64,000 nt of DNA from Aliidiomarina soli (GTDB lineage: Bacteria; Pseudomonadota; Gammaproteobacteria; Enterobacterales; Alteromonadaceae), in assembly GCF_003986975.1 (NCBI RefSeq), contig NZ_PIPO01000003.1, positions 310,001 through 374,000 of the forward strand, in the 5' to 3' direction. The position numbers and the translations under genes are program-made. The notes under the pieces are model-generated. The model was not told where the DNA came from, ran no database searches, and was given only the letters and a program-made list of their open reading frames with translations. This document shows, one piece after another, positions 1 to 8,545 of the stretch; within the stretch, counting starts at the first letter, position 1; each line of letters opens with the position of its first letter.

Positions 1-1090
1 CTTAGCTGATGTACCCGCCTTAGCGACCCTTGAAGCCCAGAGTTTTCCCTACGACGCTTTAAGCGAACGCAGTTTTCGTCGCTTTATTAAATTGGGCGAA
101 GCGGAAGTATGGGTGTTGGATAATCAGGGGAGTCTGCTTGGTTACGCCATTATGCTGTACCGTCAGGCGACCAAACTGGCGCGGATGTACTCCTTTGCAA
201 TTGAACAAAGCCAGCGTCGGCAAGGGCATGGCAGCCGTCTGCTGACTCATATGGAGCGCTTAGCTCAGCGTGAGCACAGTTTATTTATGCGGCTCGAAGT
301 AAAAGCCGACGACAACGAAGCGCTGAGTTTCTTTCATCAGCGTGGTTATCAGGATATTGGCCTCAAGAATGATTACTTTGATGACCATTCCGCCGCCTGT
401 GTGCTGCAAAAGCAGCTGCATTTCTTTGATAGCGAGCGCTTACCGCGACAAGTTCCTTATTTAACTCAGACCACCCCGTTTACCTGTGGTCCCGCCAGCC
501 TGCTGATGGCGATGAAGTATTTTGGTTATCCGCTGCATAACCCGGAACTGGAAGAACTTGAGCTGTGGCGCGAAGCGACCACCATTTATATGACGTCGGG
601 GCACGGAGGATGCGGCCCGCACGGCCTGGCCCGGGCCGCGCACAAACGCGGCATGGCGGTTGAACTGTGGATAAGCCAGCCCGGCCCGGTATTGCTGGAT
701 TCGGTGCGAAATAATAGCAAGCGCGAAGTGATGATTAAAATCCAACAGGCTGATATTGAAGCACTGGAGCGGGCCAGAGTGCCGGTGCATGTCAGTGACT
801 ACTACATGACCCAGTTGGAACAGGATCTGGAGCAGGGTAAGCTGGTCATTACGCTTATCAGCACCTATCAGTTTGATCAGTTTAAAGCTCCGCACTGGGT
901 CCTGATCACGGCCATTGATGATGACTTTGTCTATATCAATGACCCCGATGAAGACGATACACCCTGGCAAAGCCCGGCCGCTCGTCAGTACTTACCCATC
1001 CCACGGGAAATCTTTTCCCGTGCATTCGGCTATGGCAGCAAACGTTTACGTGCGGCCGTAGTTTTAGGTCAGGGCATGTTGCCCGATTGA
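1..1090 (+). CDS. GNAT acetyltransferase / C39-peptidase-like fusion protein (5' end cut by window)
   Basis: The frame is open from base 2, so the start lies upstream of the window. An internal TTG at 92 is not the real start. The N-terminal half is a GNAT acyltransferase fold: a YSFAIEQSQRRQGHGSRLL stretch carries the Q/R-x-x-G-x-G/A acetyl-CoA loop, followed by LEVKADDNEALSFFHQRGY, the usual N-A-x-x-F/L-Y-x-x-x-G-F region. From about 430 on it is a papain-like C39-family domain with TPFTCGPASLLMAMKYF (Cys nucleophile region), a late APHWVLI (His) and YINDPD (Asp/Asn). Such GNAT/C39 fusions are known in proteobacteria, often next to RimK-like ATP-grasp ligases and linked to peptide or amino-acid ligation systems, but the upstream neighbour is not visible here. 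Substrate unknown. Confidence 0.85.
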   Translation, partial: LADVPALATLEAQSFPYDALSERSFRRFIKLGEAEVWVLDNQGSLLGYAIMLYRQATKLARMYSFAIEQSQRRQGHGSRLLTHMERLAQREHSLFMRLEVKADDNEALSFFHQRGYQDIGLKNDYFDDHSAACVLQKQLHFFDSERLPRQVPYLTQTTPFTCGPASLLMAMKYFGYPLHNPELEELELWREATTIYMTSGHGGCGPHGLARAAHKRGMAVELWISQPGPVLLDSVRNNSKREVMIKIQQADIEALERARVPVHVSDYYMTQLEQDLEQGKLVITLISTYQFDQFKAPHWVLITAIDDDFVYINDPDEDDTPWQSPAARQYLPIPREIFSRAFGYGSKRLRAAVVLGQGMLPD

Positions 1091-1152
1091 AACCGTCTGC
1101 TAAGCTTCTGAAGTAATGCACTTATTATTACTTATTCGAATTGCGAGGCAAC

Positions 1153-1752
1153 ATGGCAAAAGTTCTGGTTCTTTATTATTCAAGTTATGGTCATATCGAA
1201 ACCTTGGCCAATGCGGTGGCAGAAGGCGCCCGTAAGGGTGGCGCGGACGTCGACATAAAGCGCGTTCCTGAACTGGTTCCGGAAGAAGTCGCGAAGAAAT
1301 CTGGCTATAAAGTCGAACAAAGCGCCCCCATAGCGAAGGTCGATGACCTGAAAAACTACGATGCGGTGATCTTCGGTACGCCGACGCGGTTTGGCATGAT
1401 GGCGTCGCAAATGAAAAACTTTCTCGACCAGGCCGGTGGGTTATGGGCGAGCGGATCGCTGATTGGCAAAGTAGGGGGCGTATTTACCTCGACAGGCACT
1501 CAACACGGCGGCCAGGAAAGTACCATTCTTAACTTCCACACCCTGTTATTGCATTTAGGGTTTGTTGTGGTCGGATTGCCGTACAGTTTTGCCGGCCAGT
1601 CGACCATGGATGAGATTAGCGGCGGCAGCCCCTATGGTGCCAGTACCATCGCCGGCGGTGACGGTTCACGTCAGCCATCCGAAAATGAACTCGATGGTGC
1701 TCGTTTTCAGGGTGAACACATCGCAAAAATTGCTAAAAAATTAAGTGCTTGA
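1153..1752 (+). CDS. wrbA: NAD(P)H:quinone oxidoreductase, WrbA type
   Basis: Flavodoxin-like protein of 199 aa, matching the 198 aa of E. coli WrbA. It begins [19 protein letters not shown], the FMN phosphate-binding loop. Later it has [20 protein letters not shown] and [12 protein letters not shown], both WrbA signatures around the isoalloxazine ring. It reduces quinones by two electrons with NAD(P)H, in the cytoplasm, and is thought to protect from semiquinone radicals. The ATG at 1153 is chosen over an upstream TTG at 1141 because GAGG at 1144-1147 lies just ahead of it. It is followed closely by an old-yellow-enzyme gene and a DCC protein, suggesting a small redox or electrophile-defence cluster. 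Confidence 0.95.
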   Translation: MAKVLVLYYSSYGHIETLANAVAEGARKGGADVDIKRVPELVPEEVAKKSGYKVEQSAPIAKVDDLKNYDAVIFGTPTRFGMMASQMKNFLDQAGGLWASGSLIGKVGGVFTSTGTQHGGQESTILNFHTLLLHLGFVVVGLPYSFAGQSTMDEISGGSPYGASTIAGGDGSRQPSENELDGARFQGEHIAKIAKKLSA

Positions 1753-1804
1753 GGCACGTTAAACGACAGTTAGTATTGGATTGAAACAGAACTCAGGAGA
1801 GTCC

Positions 1805-2908
1805 ATGTCAGAAGTATTTAAGCACGCGACCTTAGGCAATATTGAATTATCAAACCGCTTGGTGGTAGGCCCCATGACCCGCATCAGTGCAGAGCATGAA
1901 GGCGAACCCACAGAGCTAATGGAAGATTACTACACAAGGTTCGCGGATGGTGGTTTCGATCTTATCATCAGTGAAGGCGTGTACACCGACCGCAAAGCCA
2001 GTCAGGGTTATCAGTACCAGCCAGGTATTACCGACGACAGCCAGCAGGAAGGTTGGGCAAACGTGGTCGAAAAAGTGCACGGCGCGGGTGCCGCTTTTAT
2101 TTGCCAGTTGATGCATGCCGGGGCACAAATGCAGTACAACCGGTTTTATGAGCACCCTAAAGGAGTCTCCGAAGTTCGCCCCAAAGGTGTTCCGCTGTCT
2201 ATGTATGGCAAACTTGAAAACTGGACTAAGCCGGAAACCCTGGATGAAGGGGATATCAACCAGATCATGAATGGCTTTGTGGGTGCAGCTAAACGCGCAA
2301 AAGCCGCTGGCTTCGATGGCGTTGAATTGCACGCTGCAGACGGCTATTTGCTAAACCAGTTTTTAAACACGGAGTTTAATGACCGTAAAGATCAGTGGGG
2401 TGGTAACCTCGACAACCGCATGCGCTTCCTGCTACTGCTGGTGAAAGCCGTGCATGATGCCTGTGGTGAAGATTTCGTGATTGGTATGCGTTTGAGCCAG
2501 ATTACGGTCACCGACCCTGACTATCAATGGCCAGAGGGTGAAGACGGTTTCCGTTACCTGCTCGAGAAATTGCGTGACGCCGGTTTGGCCTATGTCCACA
2601 CCACAGATACAGCGGTCAACCGCAAAGCCCTTAAAGACAGTGACAAGTCGCTGGCGCAAGTAGCCTCCGAAGTGGAAGGGTTGTCATTGATTATCAATGG
2701 CGGTATTACCGAGAACAATATGGAAGATTTGGCCGAACAGTACCCGGATGCATTGCTGGCGGTGGGCCGTAAAGCACTGGTGCACCAGGACCTGCCGCTA
2801 CGGTTAAAAGATGGCCTTGATATCCATGAGTTGGACCCGACTATGCTGGAGCCCAAAGCAACGCTCCAACATGAGCTAAATTGGCGTAAAATCAACCTCT
2901 CTGACTAG
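1805..2908 (+). CDS. Old-yellow-enzyme family NADH:flavin oxidoreductase (alkene reductase-like)
   Basis: FMN TIM-barrel protein of 367 aa. It shows the family landmarks: LGNIELSNRLVVGPMTR at the N-terminus, QLMHAGAQ, ELHAADGYLLNQFLN, NRMRFLLLLVKAVHDACG, MRLSQ and a C-terminal NGGI...VGRKALVHQDLP phosphate-binding region. It probably reduces activated C=C bonds or electrophiles with NAD(P)H. The ATG at 1805 is preceded by AGGAGA at 1795-1800, so the upstream TTG at 1781 is rejected. An oddity is the substrate-anion pair, normally His-x-x-His or His-x-x-Asn: here it is His176-x-x-Asp179. It lies 52 bp after wrbA and 22 bp before the DCC gene, likely co-transcribed. Confidence 0.9.
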   Translation: MSEVFKHATLGNIELSNRLVVGPMTRISAEHEGEPTELMEDYYTRFADGGFDLIISEGVYTDRKASQGYQYQPGITDDSQQEGWANVVEKVHGAGAAFICQLMHAGAQMQYNRFYEHPKGVSEVRPKGVPLSMYGKLENWTKPETLDEGDINQIMNGFVGAAKRAKAAGFDGVELHAADGYLLNQFLNTEFNDRKDQWGGNLDNRMRFLLLLVKAVHDACGEDFVIGMRLSQITVTDPDYQWPEGEDGFRYLLEKLRDAGLAYVHTTDTAVNRKALKDSDKSLAQVASEVEGLSLIINGGITENNMEDLAEQYPDALLAVGRKALVHQDLPLRLKDGLDIHELDPTMLEPKATLQHELNWRKINLSD

Positions 2909-2930
2909 GGGAGGGGGATGGCGAGGTAGT

Positions 2931-3314
2931 ATGAGCCGATTAACCATATTCTATGACGGTGGTTGCCCGCTGTGCGTGCATGAAATGCGTAAGTTGCGCA
3001 AACTGGACACACAGAGTCAGATGGCATTTGAAGATATTCACGCCGACGGCTTTGCTGCCCGCTATCCGGACATCGACAAAACGGCGGCGGATAGCATTTT
3101 GCATGGCAAGACAGACAACGGTGAGATGCTCTACGGTCTGGATGTAACCCACGCCGCCTGGTCGCTGGTCGGCCGGGGCTGGTTAACTGCTCCCTTGCGT
3201 TGGCCCGGGATCCGCTGGCTGGCCGATAAAGCCTATTTGTTCTTCGCCCGCAACCGCTACAAAATTTCCCGCTTGCTGACCGGCCAGTCGCGCTGTGATG
3301 ACTGCAGTTTGTGA
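2931..3314 (+). CDS. DCC-family thiol-disulfide oxidoreductase-like protein (DUF393)
   Basis: Small 127-aa protein opening with LTIFYDGGCPLCVHEMRKL. The D-G-x-C-P-x-C motif defines the DCC/DUF393 family, a thioredoxin-fold group with a CxxC pair. A further Cys pair ends the protein (RCDDCSL). The enzymatic role of the family is not established; thiol redox activity is assumed from the motif. The gene is 22 bp downstream of the old yellow enzyme and shares its orientation, so it is likely the last gene of the wrbA cluster. Identification of the family is firm, function is not. Confidence 0.88.
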   Translation: MSRLTIFYDGGCPLCVHEMRKLRKLDTQSQMAFEDIHADGFAARYPDIDKTAADSILHGKTDNGEMLYGLDVTHAAWSLVGRGWLTAPLRWPGIRWLADKAYLFFARNRYKISRLLTGQSRCDDCSL

Positions 3315-3435
3315 TTTAAATATAACTATTTGTAAATAAAGGCTAAAATTTTTTCGTAAGCTTGCCCGACCGGTAGTGGGCCGAGTAATCTATCCGTCTT
3401 TACGTTGCTATTATAAAGTCGGAGCGGCCTGAGCC

Positions 3436-4416
3436 ATGGAACTACCAAAGAAACTACCCGTCCGCCTCAGCAAGAAAGACCGCGAGTTTGTTCTCGAAGA
3501 ACTGCATAAAATCGATTACATGACGGTCACGCAGTGCAAAGGCGAGCTATCGCGAGAGTACTACAGGCTTCAGGCTTTTTATGCCGAGCCGCATGGCAGC
3601 TATAAACCGCGCGACATGGAACCCCGAGACTTTTTTGTGCATTTCAGACAATGGAATTTTCTGAGTTTTGGTTATATAAATGCGTTAATACAAAACGATC
3701 CTCAGTCCCTCCTTAACACCCTGTATTCGTTTAATCGATATAACCAAGTCATTCATAATTCAAGTGGATACGATCATGGCGGCTATGCCTGGAAAGCACT
3801 TTATGGCTATGCGGCCAATGACGACGTATACATTGATTTCGTATTGCCGCGCTCGCTTCCGTTAAGCGTGGGCCGGGTTTCCTGCCACATTGTAACTGAT
3901 TGCATCATCGCGTTACGCAATCCAGAGTTCCACGATACAGCAGTCGACTCGGCGGAGCGCTTTTTACAGAATAAACGTAGCAATAACGACCGTGCCTTAG
4001 TCGGTACGATGCTGAGTATTTTAAAGAATGACGCGGAGTTATTTAGCCACAACCTGCAGGAGTCAGTGAACAACCACCGCAGAGCCAAGTGGAGTTATAG
4101 CTGGGGTCTACTGAAATTGATGCCGATTTTAAGTTACGGCATGTTAGCCGTGGCTAAACGTTATCTTAGTAACGACCAATGGGCTCAAGTAGAGCTGCCC
4201 GAACATCCGCTATGGTGGCCGGAATTTGTAGCCCATAACGAAGCCCAAGGCTACCAGCCAGGCGAGCATTTAATTGAGTTCGATGGTGAACTGAGCTTTA
4301 TGAACGACGCCGAGTCGATGATGGAGATCGAACATAAGACAGTAGAGGAAATGCGCGCAGAATATTATCACCAGCGTAAAGAGTATCAGCAAGGTAACCG
4401 GGGCCTTGAAAAATGA
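3436..4416 (+). CDS. Unrecognised 326-aa soluble protein
   Basis: No signal peptide or membrane segment. The protein is helical-looking and rich in Tyr, Trp and His, with a middle section alternating short helices (FLQNKRSNNDRALVGTML, LKNDAELFSHNLQESV) and a charged C-terminal tail. The overall pattern of repeated helices ending in an acidic strand is faintly like the Imm49 family of immunity proteins, but I cannot confirm this and no toxin gene is adjacent. It stands alone, about 120 bp after the DCC gene and about 110 bp before ssrA, with GGAG around 3420 as the ribosome site. The coding potential is convincing from length and composition; function is unknown. Confidence 0.7.
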   Translation: MELPKKLPVRLSKKDREFVLEELHKIDYMTVTQCKGELSREYYRLQAFYAEPHGSYKPRDMEPRDFFVHFRQWNFLSFGYINALIQNDPQSLLNTLYSFNRYNQVIHNSSGYDHGGYAWKALYGYAANDDVYIDFVLPRSLPLSVGRVSCHIVTDCIIALRNPEFHDTAVDSAERFLQNKRSNNDRALVGTMLSILKNDAELFSHNLQESVNNHRRAKWSYSWGLLKLMPILSYGMLAVAKRYLSNDQWAQVELPEHPLWWPEFVAHNEAQGYQPGEHLIEFDGELSFMNDAESMMEIEHKTVEEMRAEYYHQRKEYQQGNRGLEK

Positions 4417-4491
4417 TAGTGAGCCCACATATCTGGTGATAGAGTAGGCACCTGAGCGGAATCATCTGGCGTTATAGCTGGCGCTCAGGTA

Positions 4492-4520
4492 CACTTGAAC
4501 AGTCTTAAGTAAGATATACC
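4492..4520 (+). promoter_or_regulatory. Possible ssrA promoter
   Basis: TATACC at 4515-4520 lies 8-13 bases before the ssrA 5' end, the right place for a -10 element. Upstream, TTGAAC at 4495-4500 or the overlapping CACTTG at 4492-4497 could be the -35; the former gives a 14-bp spacer (short), the latter 17 bp but a poor match. Weak evidence. Confidence 0.35.
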
Positions 4521-4527
4521 AGAATTC

Positions 4528-4882
4528 GGGGCTGATCTGGATTCGACGGGATAAATGAAACTTAAGGTGCATGCCGAGGTGAGGCTGGCCTCGTAAAAAG
4601 CCTCAACTTTATAGTTGCAAACGACGACAACTACGCTTTAGCGGCCTAAGACCCGCTAACTATCCACTCGCGCTTAGTCTGGGAGACGAGGTTCGGATAG
4701 TCATCTAAATCAGACTCGTGTGGAAGCTTCTCTCGTAGCTGAAGCATTAAAACTAATCGAGATCGCTGCTAAGTAGCCTGCCACTCGGCGACTTACGCAG
4801 TTAACTAAATGAGATGGCTAAGCATGTAGGACCGAGAGCGGAGTTATTGCGGACGCGGGTTCAAATCCCGCCAGCTCCACCA
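4528..4882 (+). ncRNA. ssrA: Transfer-messenger RNA (tmRNA, SsrA)
   Basis: The 5' end GGGGCTGATCTGGATTCGAC and the 3' end CGGGTTCAAATCCCGCCAGC followed by TCCACCA pair to form the alanine-tRNA-like domain with T loop and encoded CCA. The internal resume codon GCA at 4617-4619 begins the tag reading frame GCA AAC GAC GAC AAC TAC GCT TTA GCG GCC TAA (4617-4649), giving the tag ANDDNYALAA, one residue different from the E. coli ANDENYALAA. Length is 355 nt against 363 in E. coli. It rescues stalled ribosomes with SmpB and targets the products to ClpXP. No smpB gene is in the window. A strong terminator follows immediately. Confidence 0.98.
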
Positions 4883-4890
4883 AATGAAAA

Positions 4891-4917
4891 AGGGCACCCA
4901 ATTGGGTGCCTTTTTTT
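4891..4917 (+). terminator. Rho-independent terminator of ssrA
   Basis: Perfect 9-bp palindrome arms over 4893-4910 (GGCACCCAA/TTGGGTGCC) followed by seven T. Confidence 0.93.
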
Positions 4918-4973
4918 ATGTCTGAAATCACCATAGCGCATACGGGCTGCTAACTGCAGATTTGGAGTGACAA

Positions 4974-5552
4974 CTAATAGCCGCTTTTCTCATACACCGA
5001 CATAGTAAAACGCACAGCAGAATTTGAGCGGTTTTCATAAGCATGTGGCACGTCCATACTAACCGTCACCGACATCCCTTGCTCCAGCGTCACGGGCTTC
5101 TCATTCACGACAACGGTTAAACATCCTTGCTCAACATAAATAAGCTCAATGGTACCTTTGGAGTGAGGATCTGATTTAAATGCCTCGCCTGCAAACATTT
5201 CCCAGCGCCAAAGCTCAACCATGACGGCTCCCTTGGTTCCTGCTAGCAAGCGAGCTGTTCCTCCTTGCTCTCCATGCCACAGGGTGGGGATGTCATTGGG
5301 CTGGTTAACTTTTATATTCGAACCTTCAGATATATCCACAATATCTGCGACCGATACACTCAAGGCATTTGCCAGCTTGCAAAGAACCCCAATACTGGGA
5401 TTGGCCCGGCCTTTTTCGATTTGAACAATCATGCCTTTACTAATTTCAGCGCGGCGCGCGAGCTCATCGAAAGACAGGCCATGCTCTTTGCGAAACTGAT
5501 TGACGCGCTTAGCGATGGCGGTGTTAACGGATTCATTGCTGGCTTCGGTCAT
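4974..5552 (-). CDS. XRE-family regulator with C-terminal cupin domain
   Basis: A 192-aa protein: an N-terminal helix-turn-helix of the Cro/C1 type (VNQFRKEHGLSFDELARRAE, then SKGMIVQIEKGRANPS) and a C-terminal small cupin barrel (GTIELIYVEQGCLTVVV ... VPHAYENRS) that probably senses a small ligand. This architecture is common in regulators of amino-acid or polyamine metabolism. It is transcribed divergently from a LysE/ArgO-type exporter 74 bp away, so it likely controls that exporter and itself. The start chosen is the ATG at 5552 (MTEASNESV), where homology begins; an earlier ATG at 5585 has no better ribosome site. Confidence 0.85.
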   Translation of the reverse strand: MTEASNESVNTAIAKRVNQFRKEHGLSFDELARRAEISKGMIVQIEKGRANPSIGVLCKLANALSVSVADIVDISEGSNIKVNQPNDIPTLWHGEQGGTARLLAGTKGAVMVELWRWEMFAGEAFKSDPHSKGTIELIYVEQGCLTVVVNEKPVTLEQGMSVTVSMDVPHAYENRSNSAVRFTMSVYEKSGY

Positions 5553-5626
5553 TATATTGACTTTTTGTTCTTTATAGTGAAACATTGAGATCTTAGCATT
5601 ATCAGTGCAGCTTAGGGAGGGAGTCA

Positions 5627-6280
5627 ATGTTTGACGCAAGTATGTATGAATTTGTGAGTACGCTTTTTATGGGCGCGGTGATTTCAGGAGGATTGATCGT
5701 TGCCATAGGAAGTCAAAATGCGTTTTTGCTTAAAACAGGGCTAACCAATAGCCATCCTTTCGCTGCTGCCACGGTGTGTTTTCTTGGTGACTTTTTACTT
5801 ATTGGTGCAGGGGTATTCGGAGTAGGTGCGTTGGTCACGGTAGACAGTGTATGGGGAGCATTGCTAAGTCTGGCGGGAACTATCTTCCTCGTTTGGTACG
5901 GCACCATGGCGTTACGCTCCGCAATTCACGGTACCAGCGCCTTGAATATCGAGAATGACGACCAATCGCCTGTTCGTTTAAAATCAACGATCCTAATGGC
6001 ATTGGCGATGACATTCCTTAACCCTCATGTCTACATTGATACTGTGGTGCTGGTTGGTGGGGTAACCGCAAGCTTATCTCAGGAGTTAAAGCCTTGGTTC
6101 GTCGCCGGTGCTTTAATCGCGTCGGCTACTTGGTTTTATAGTCTTGTTTTCGTAGCCAGAAAACTTGCTACAGTTCTCAACAAGCCTAAAGCATGGCGTA
6201 TCATTAATACACTGATTGCACTATTGATGTTTTTAATCGCCGCTCGGCTTTTTACTTCATTAATTGTTGCGTGGGTATAA
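5627..6280 (+). CDS. LysE/ArgO-family amino-acid exporter
   Basis: A 217-aa inner-membrane protein with about six hydrophobic segments. The first carries IVAIGSQNAFLLKTGL, matching the G-A-Q-N-A-F signature of LysE and ArgO. A later segment has AMTFLNPHVYIDTVVL, the conserved N-P-x-x-Y/W-x-D region. Members export basic amino acids (Lys, Arg). The start is set by a strong GGGAGGG at 5615-5621. The adjacent divergent XRE-cupin regulator replaces the ArgP/LysG (LysR-type) regulator usual for this exporter family, which suggests a different inducer. Substrate is inferred, not proven. Confidence 0.88.
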   Translation: MFDASMYEFVSTLFMGAVISGGLIVAIGSQNAFLLKTGLTNSHPFAAATVCFLGDFLLIGAGVFGVGALVTVDSVWGALLSLAGTIFLVWYGTMALRSAIHGTSALNIENDDQSPVRLKSTILMALAMTFLNPHVYIDTVVLVGGVTASLSQELKPWFVAGALIASATWFYSLVFVARKLATVLNKPKAWRIINTLIALLMFLIAARLFTSLIVAWV

Positions 6281-6970
6281 CGAGCCCTATTCGGGGAACG
6301 CGGTGGCCCGTCTCATTAACAGTGCAGCTGAATCATATGTGATCGCCACAGCTCGTTGAAAGGCGCGTATAGTCAATTGGTCAGTTCATCGCGCTTGGGA
6401 TATCAGCTTGTGGAATGCCAAGACGGCGCAGTTTTCAACGGCTTCGACATATGCCTCTCTATACTCTTCTTTCTCAGGCACATCGAGAGCGAAAAACATA
6501 TTTTGTACTCGTAACGAAGCCGAACAAACCTATCGGTCCATTGTTTAGCATGTTCAAATGCGTCGAGTGGGGTCTTTCTGTTGAATGCCAAGGGCTTAAT
6601 GATTGGGCAATTAGCTTAGGATCAACTTGATTCTCCTTGTTCTGGTTTTTGAGAGTGCACATAGCAAATATCATATATACAATCGATAAATTCAATTAAT
6701 CTATTTCATTTACCATAAAAAAACGTATAAATTTTGTACTGTAGAAGCTTGCAATAAAATATTTTTTTGCAATAATTCTACACTCTCGAGATATTTGTAC
6801 GAGTACTTCAACGGATGCCAACAGCGTTGCAAGGAAGTTAATGTGGATTTGTGAATAGAATTTATTTTTAGATTCAATGGGTTGCAGTTCTATCAAGTTA
6901 GAAGGTAGGAATCAGTTATCACAACATTAGTAGTGCTGGGAAGCAATTAACTAAATGAAAGGATTCAAAA
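6281..6970. other. 690-bp AT-rich intergenic region without a convincing gene
   Basis: Short frames exist on both strands (for example 6403-6591 and 6474-6695 on the minus strand) but they overlap each other, lack ribosome sites and look like no family I recognise. A 10-bp sequence GAATGCCAAG occurs twice (near 6414 and 6583). The stretch may contain decayed coding sequence. It marks the beginning of an AT-richer section that runs to about 8.9 kb. Confidence 0.5.
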
Positions 6971-7522
6971 ATGACTAATAAAATATTAACAGTTTTACTG
7001 ACAGTCTCTATAACGCTTCTTGCTAACTTTCAAGTTAAAGCTCAGCAAGCTCCTCTGCCGCCAGGCTATGAAAATGACCCCGAGTTAACAAAAGTTTGCC
7101 AAGGCATCTCTGCTGCAGTAGCGGCAGTGTCGGTGTTTACGCCCGGGGGATTGATTGGGAGGAGTGTGGGAGCTGCTTTCGCTGCAATGAATGCTTATCA
7201 GGAGGTGACCGGGGGGCGGTATAGTGCTAGTGCCCACTGCGAAATGGGTATTCAAGACTTTGTAAAACATTATACGGATAACCCGATCGTATACAATGAT
7301 TGGATCAGAACTGTATGCGGGGGGAATCCTTATAACTGTCCGGGGACTCTGAATGTTGGTAGCCCTAGAGACTGCTCAACTTATATTGTTTGTTCAGATT
7401 ACACGGCAATTCAGCATCGACCATTTTCACTGAATGATTTAATTGCTCCATTTGCGATGACTGAACTGCATGTACAATACAATACTTGGGATAAAGAAAT
7501 GATAGCTTTATTTCCTTGGTGA
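6971..7522 (+). CDS. Secreted cysteine-containing hypothetical protein
   Basis: A 183-aa protein with a clear Sec signal peptide (MTNKILTVLLTVSITLLANF, cleavage after QVKA). The mature part holds a hydrophobic Ala/Gly-rich stretch (GISAAVAAVSVF, GAAFAAMNAYQE) and six cysteines, an even number compatible with three disulfides in the periplasm or outside. AAAGGA at 6958-6963 sets the start. I do not recognise the family. It is followed 13 bp later by a small membrane protein, and base composition is AT-richer than its neighbours, consistent with recent acquisition. Confidence 0.7.
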   Translation: MTNKILTVLLTVSITLLANFQVKAQQAPLPPGYENDPELTKVCQGISAAVAAVSVFTPGGLIGRSVGAAFAAMNAYQEVTGGRYSASAHCEMGIQDFVKHYTDNPIVYNDWIRTVCGGNPYNCPGTLNVGSPRDCSTYIVCSDYTAIQHRPFSLNDLIAPFAMTELHVQYNTWDKEMIALFPW

Positions 7523-7535
7523 AAGTAGATTAACT

Positions 7536-7763
7536 ATGAAAAAATCAAATTTTGTTGTTTTTCTTATTAAGAATTTCCTTATTTCTTTCGGTTTGATTGA
7601 GCTTCTTTTTGCTATGAATGTGCTTCTTGATTGGAGCTACACTATAGAAAACAGTGTTCAGGAGGTAGTTGGTAAATTATTTTTCGCTTCGATTATGGGA
7701 GTGGGATTTACTGTTCGAGATGTACTTTCTAGACGGAAGTGTAAAGAAAATATATCGGTTTGA
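7536..7763 (+). CDS. Small two-helix membrane protein, unknown
   Basis: A 75-aa protein with two probable membrane helices (FVVFLIKNFLISFGLIELLF and, after a polar stretch, KLFFASIMGVGFTV) and a basic C-terminus (RRKCKEN). It begins 13 bp after the secreted cysteine protein and is followed at once by a strong terminator, so the two form a transcription unit. The ribosome site is weak. Function unknown. Confidence 0.6.
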   Translation: MKKSNFVVFLIKNFLISFGLIELLFAMNVLLDWSYTIENSVQEVVGKLFFASIMGVGFTVRDVLSRRKCKENISV

Positions 7764-7774
7764 TTTTGGGATTG

Positions 7775-7822
7775 AAAAGAGTCTTGGGTATTAAATAAGT
7801 TAAACCCAAGGCTCTTTTTATT
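7775..7822 (+). terminator. Rho-independent terminator
   Basis: A 15-bp stem, 7775-7789 with 7804-7818 (one G-U pair), 14-nt loop, T-rich tail. It ends the 6971-7763 unit. Confidence 0.9.
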
Positions 7823-7984
7823 ATTTATATAGGACTTTAAGGTAAATGAATAATTCTTTCATGCCGCCTCCTTGCTTCTACCAGCGCTTTTACTAAGAGC
7901 GGACTCGGCGGTAGTTTCGGTGAGGCCAGGTGTGCAACGTACTTTCTAACTTTGGATCTATCCGTGGAGACCTGTTCAATCGAG

Positions 7985-8188
7985 CTAATCTTTTTTCAGG
8001 AATGTCATTATAAAAATAGAAACTCCTGTAGCCACGATAAATGAATTACAGATTACTAATGCTACAAGTAAGAATAAATGCTTGGGTAAATTAAGTGCGT
8101 ATCCAATTACAGCCAGGCTGGATAGTATTGCTATAAAGAAAAAATAGATTGCAGATTTCTTACCTATTCTTTGATTCATTTTCAACAT
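7985..8188 (-). CDS. Small two-helix membrane protein, unknown
   Basis: A 67-aa protein with two hydrophobic helices (AIYFFFIAILSSLAVIGYAL and FLLVALVICNSFIVATGVSI) separated by a short LPKH turn, with a basic N-terminus and a KKD tail. It is last in a run of three minus-strand small membrane proteins, probably co-transcribed. A start three codons later (8179) is possible. No family recognised. Confidence 0.55.
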   Translation of the reverse strand: MLKMNQRIGKKSAIYFFFIAILSSLAVIGYALNLPKHLFLLVALVICNSFIVATGVSIFIMTFLKKD

Positions 8189-8240
8189 CTCATTCTTGTT
8201 AGGATATGACCTTTATATGCTTACTCTGGTTTGGAGTTTG

Positions 8241-8477
8241 TTATTCCTGTTGTAGCGGACGACCCTCGGTCTTAGGCAGCTTACGCATCAGCATCAGGAA
8301 AAATAACGCATAGACATTCACCAATGGTATGACGCACAAGATGACAACGCTGATGCTTAAGCGATTTTTTATTTTAGCGGTAAGGAGCGCCAGAGGTGAA
8401 ATTATAACCAGGCACGTCATCAGCAATACCAGAAGAGGTGAAAGATCACCGGTTCTCATTAGCTCTATAATCATCAT
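8241..8477 (-). CDS. Small membrane protein, unknown
   Basis: A 78-aa protein with two hydrophobic helices (PLLVLLMTCLVIISPLALL and ISVVILCVIPLVNVYALFFL). The ATG at 8477 is preceded by GGAG about 10 bases upstream; a TTG at 8498 would add seven residues. It is the middle gene of three minus-strand small membrane-protein genes. Function unknown. Confidence 0.55.
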   Translation of the reverse strand: MMIIELMRTGDLSPLLVLLMTCLVIISPLALLTAKIKNRLSISVVILCVIPLVNVYALFFLMLMRKLPKTEGRPLQQE

Positions 8478-8545
8478 TACGTTGTTACTCCGGCTCAATG
8501 TGGAGATGTGATTGCATCTTCCAGTTGTACATGGTCGCTTTTCAG

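Noticed and set aside
461-970. 169-aa minus-strand frame inside the GNAT/C39 gene
   Set aside because: Antisense shadow of a strongly recognised gene, no ribosome site or family.
6403-6695. Two overlapping minus-strand frames that look like decayed transposase or short genes
   Set aside because: No recognisable motif, no ribosome sites, mutual overlap; too weak to annotate as pseudogenes.
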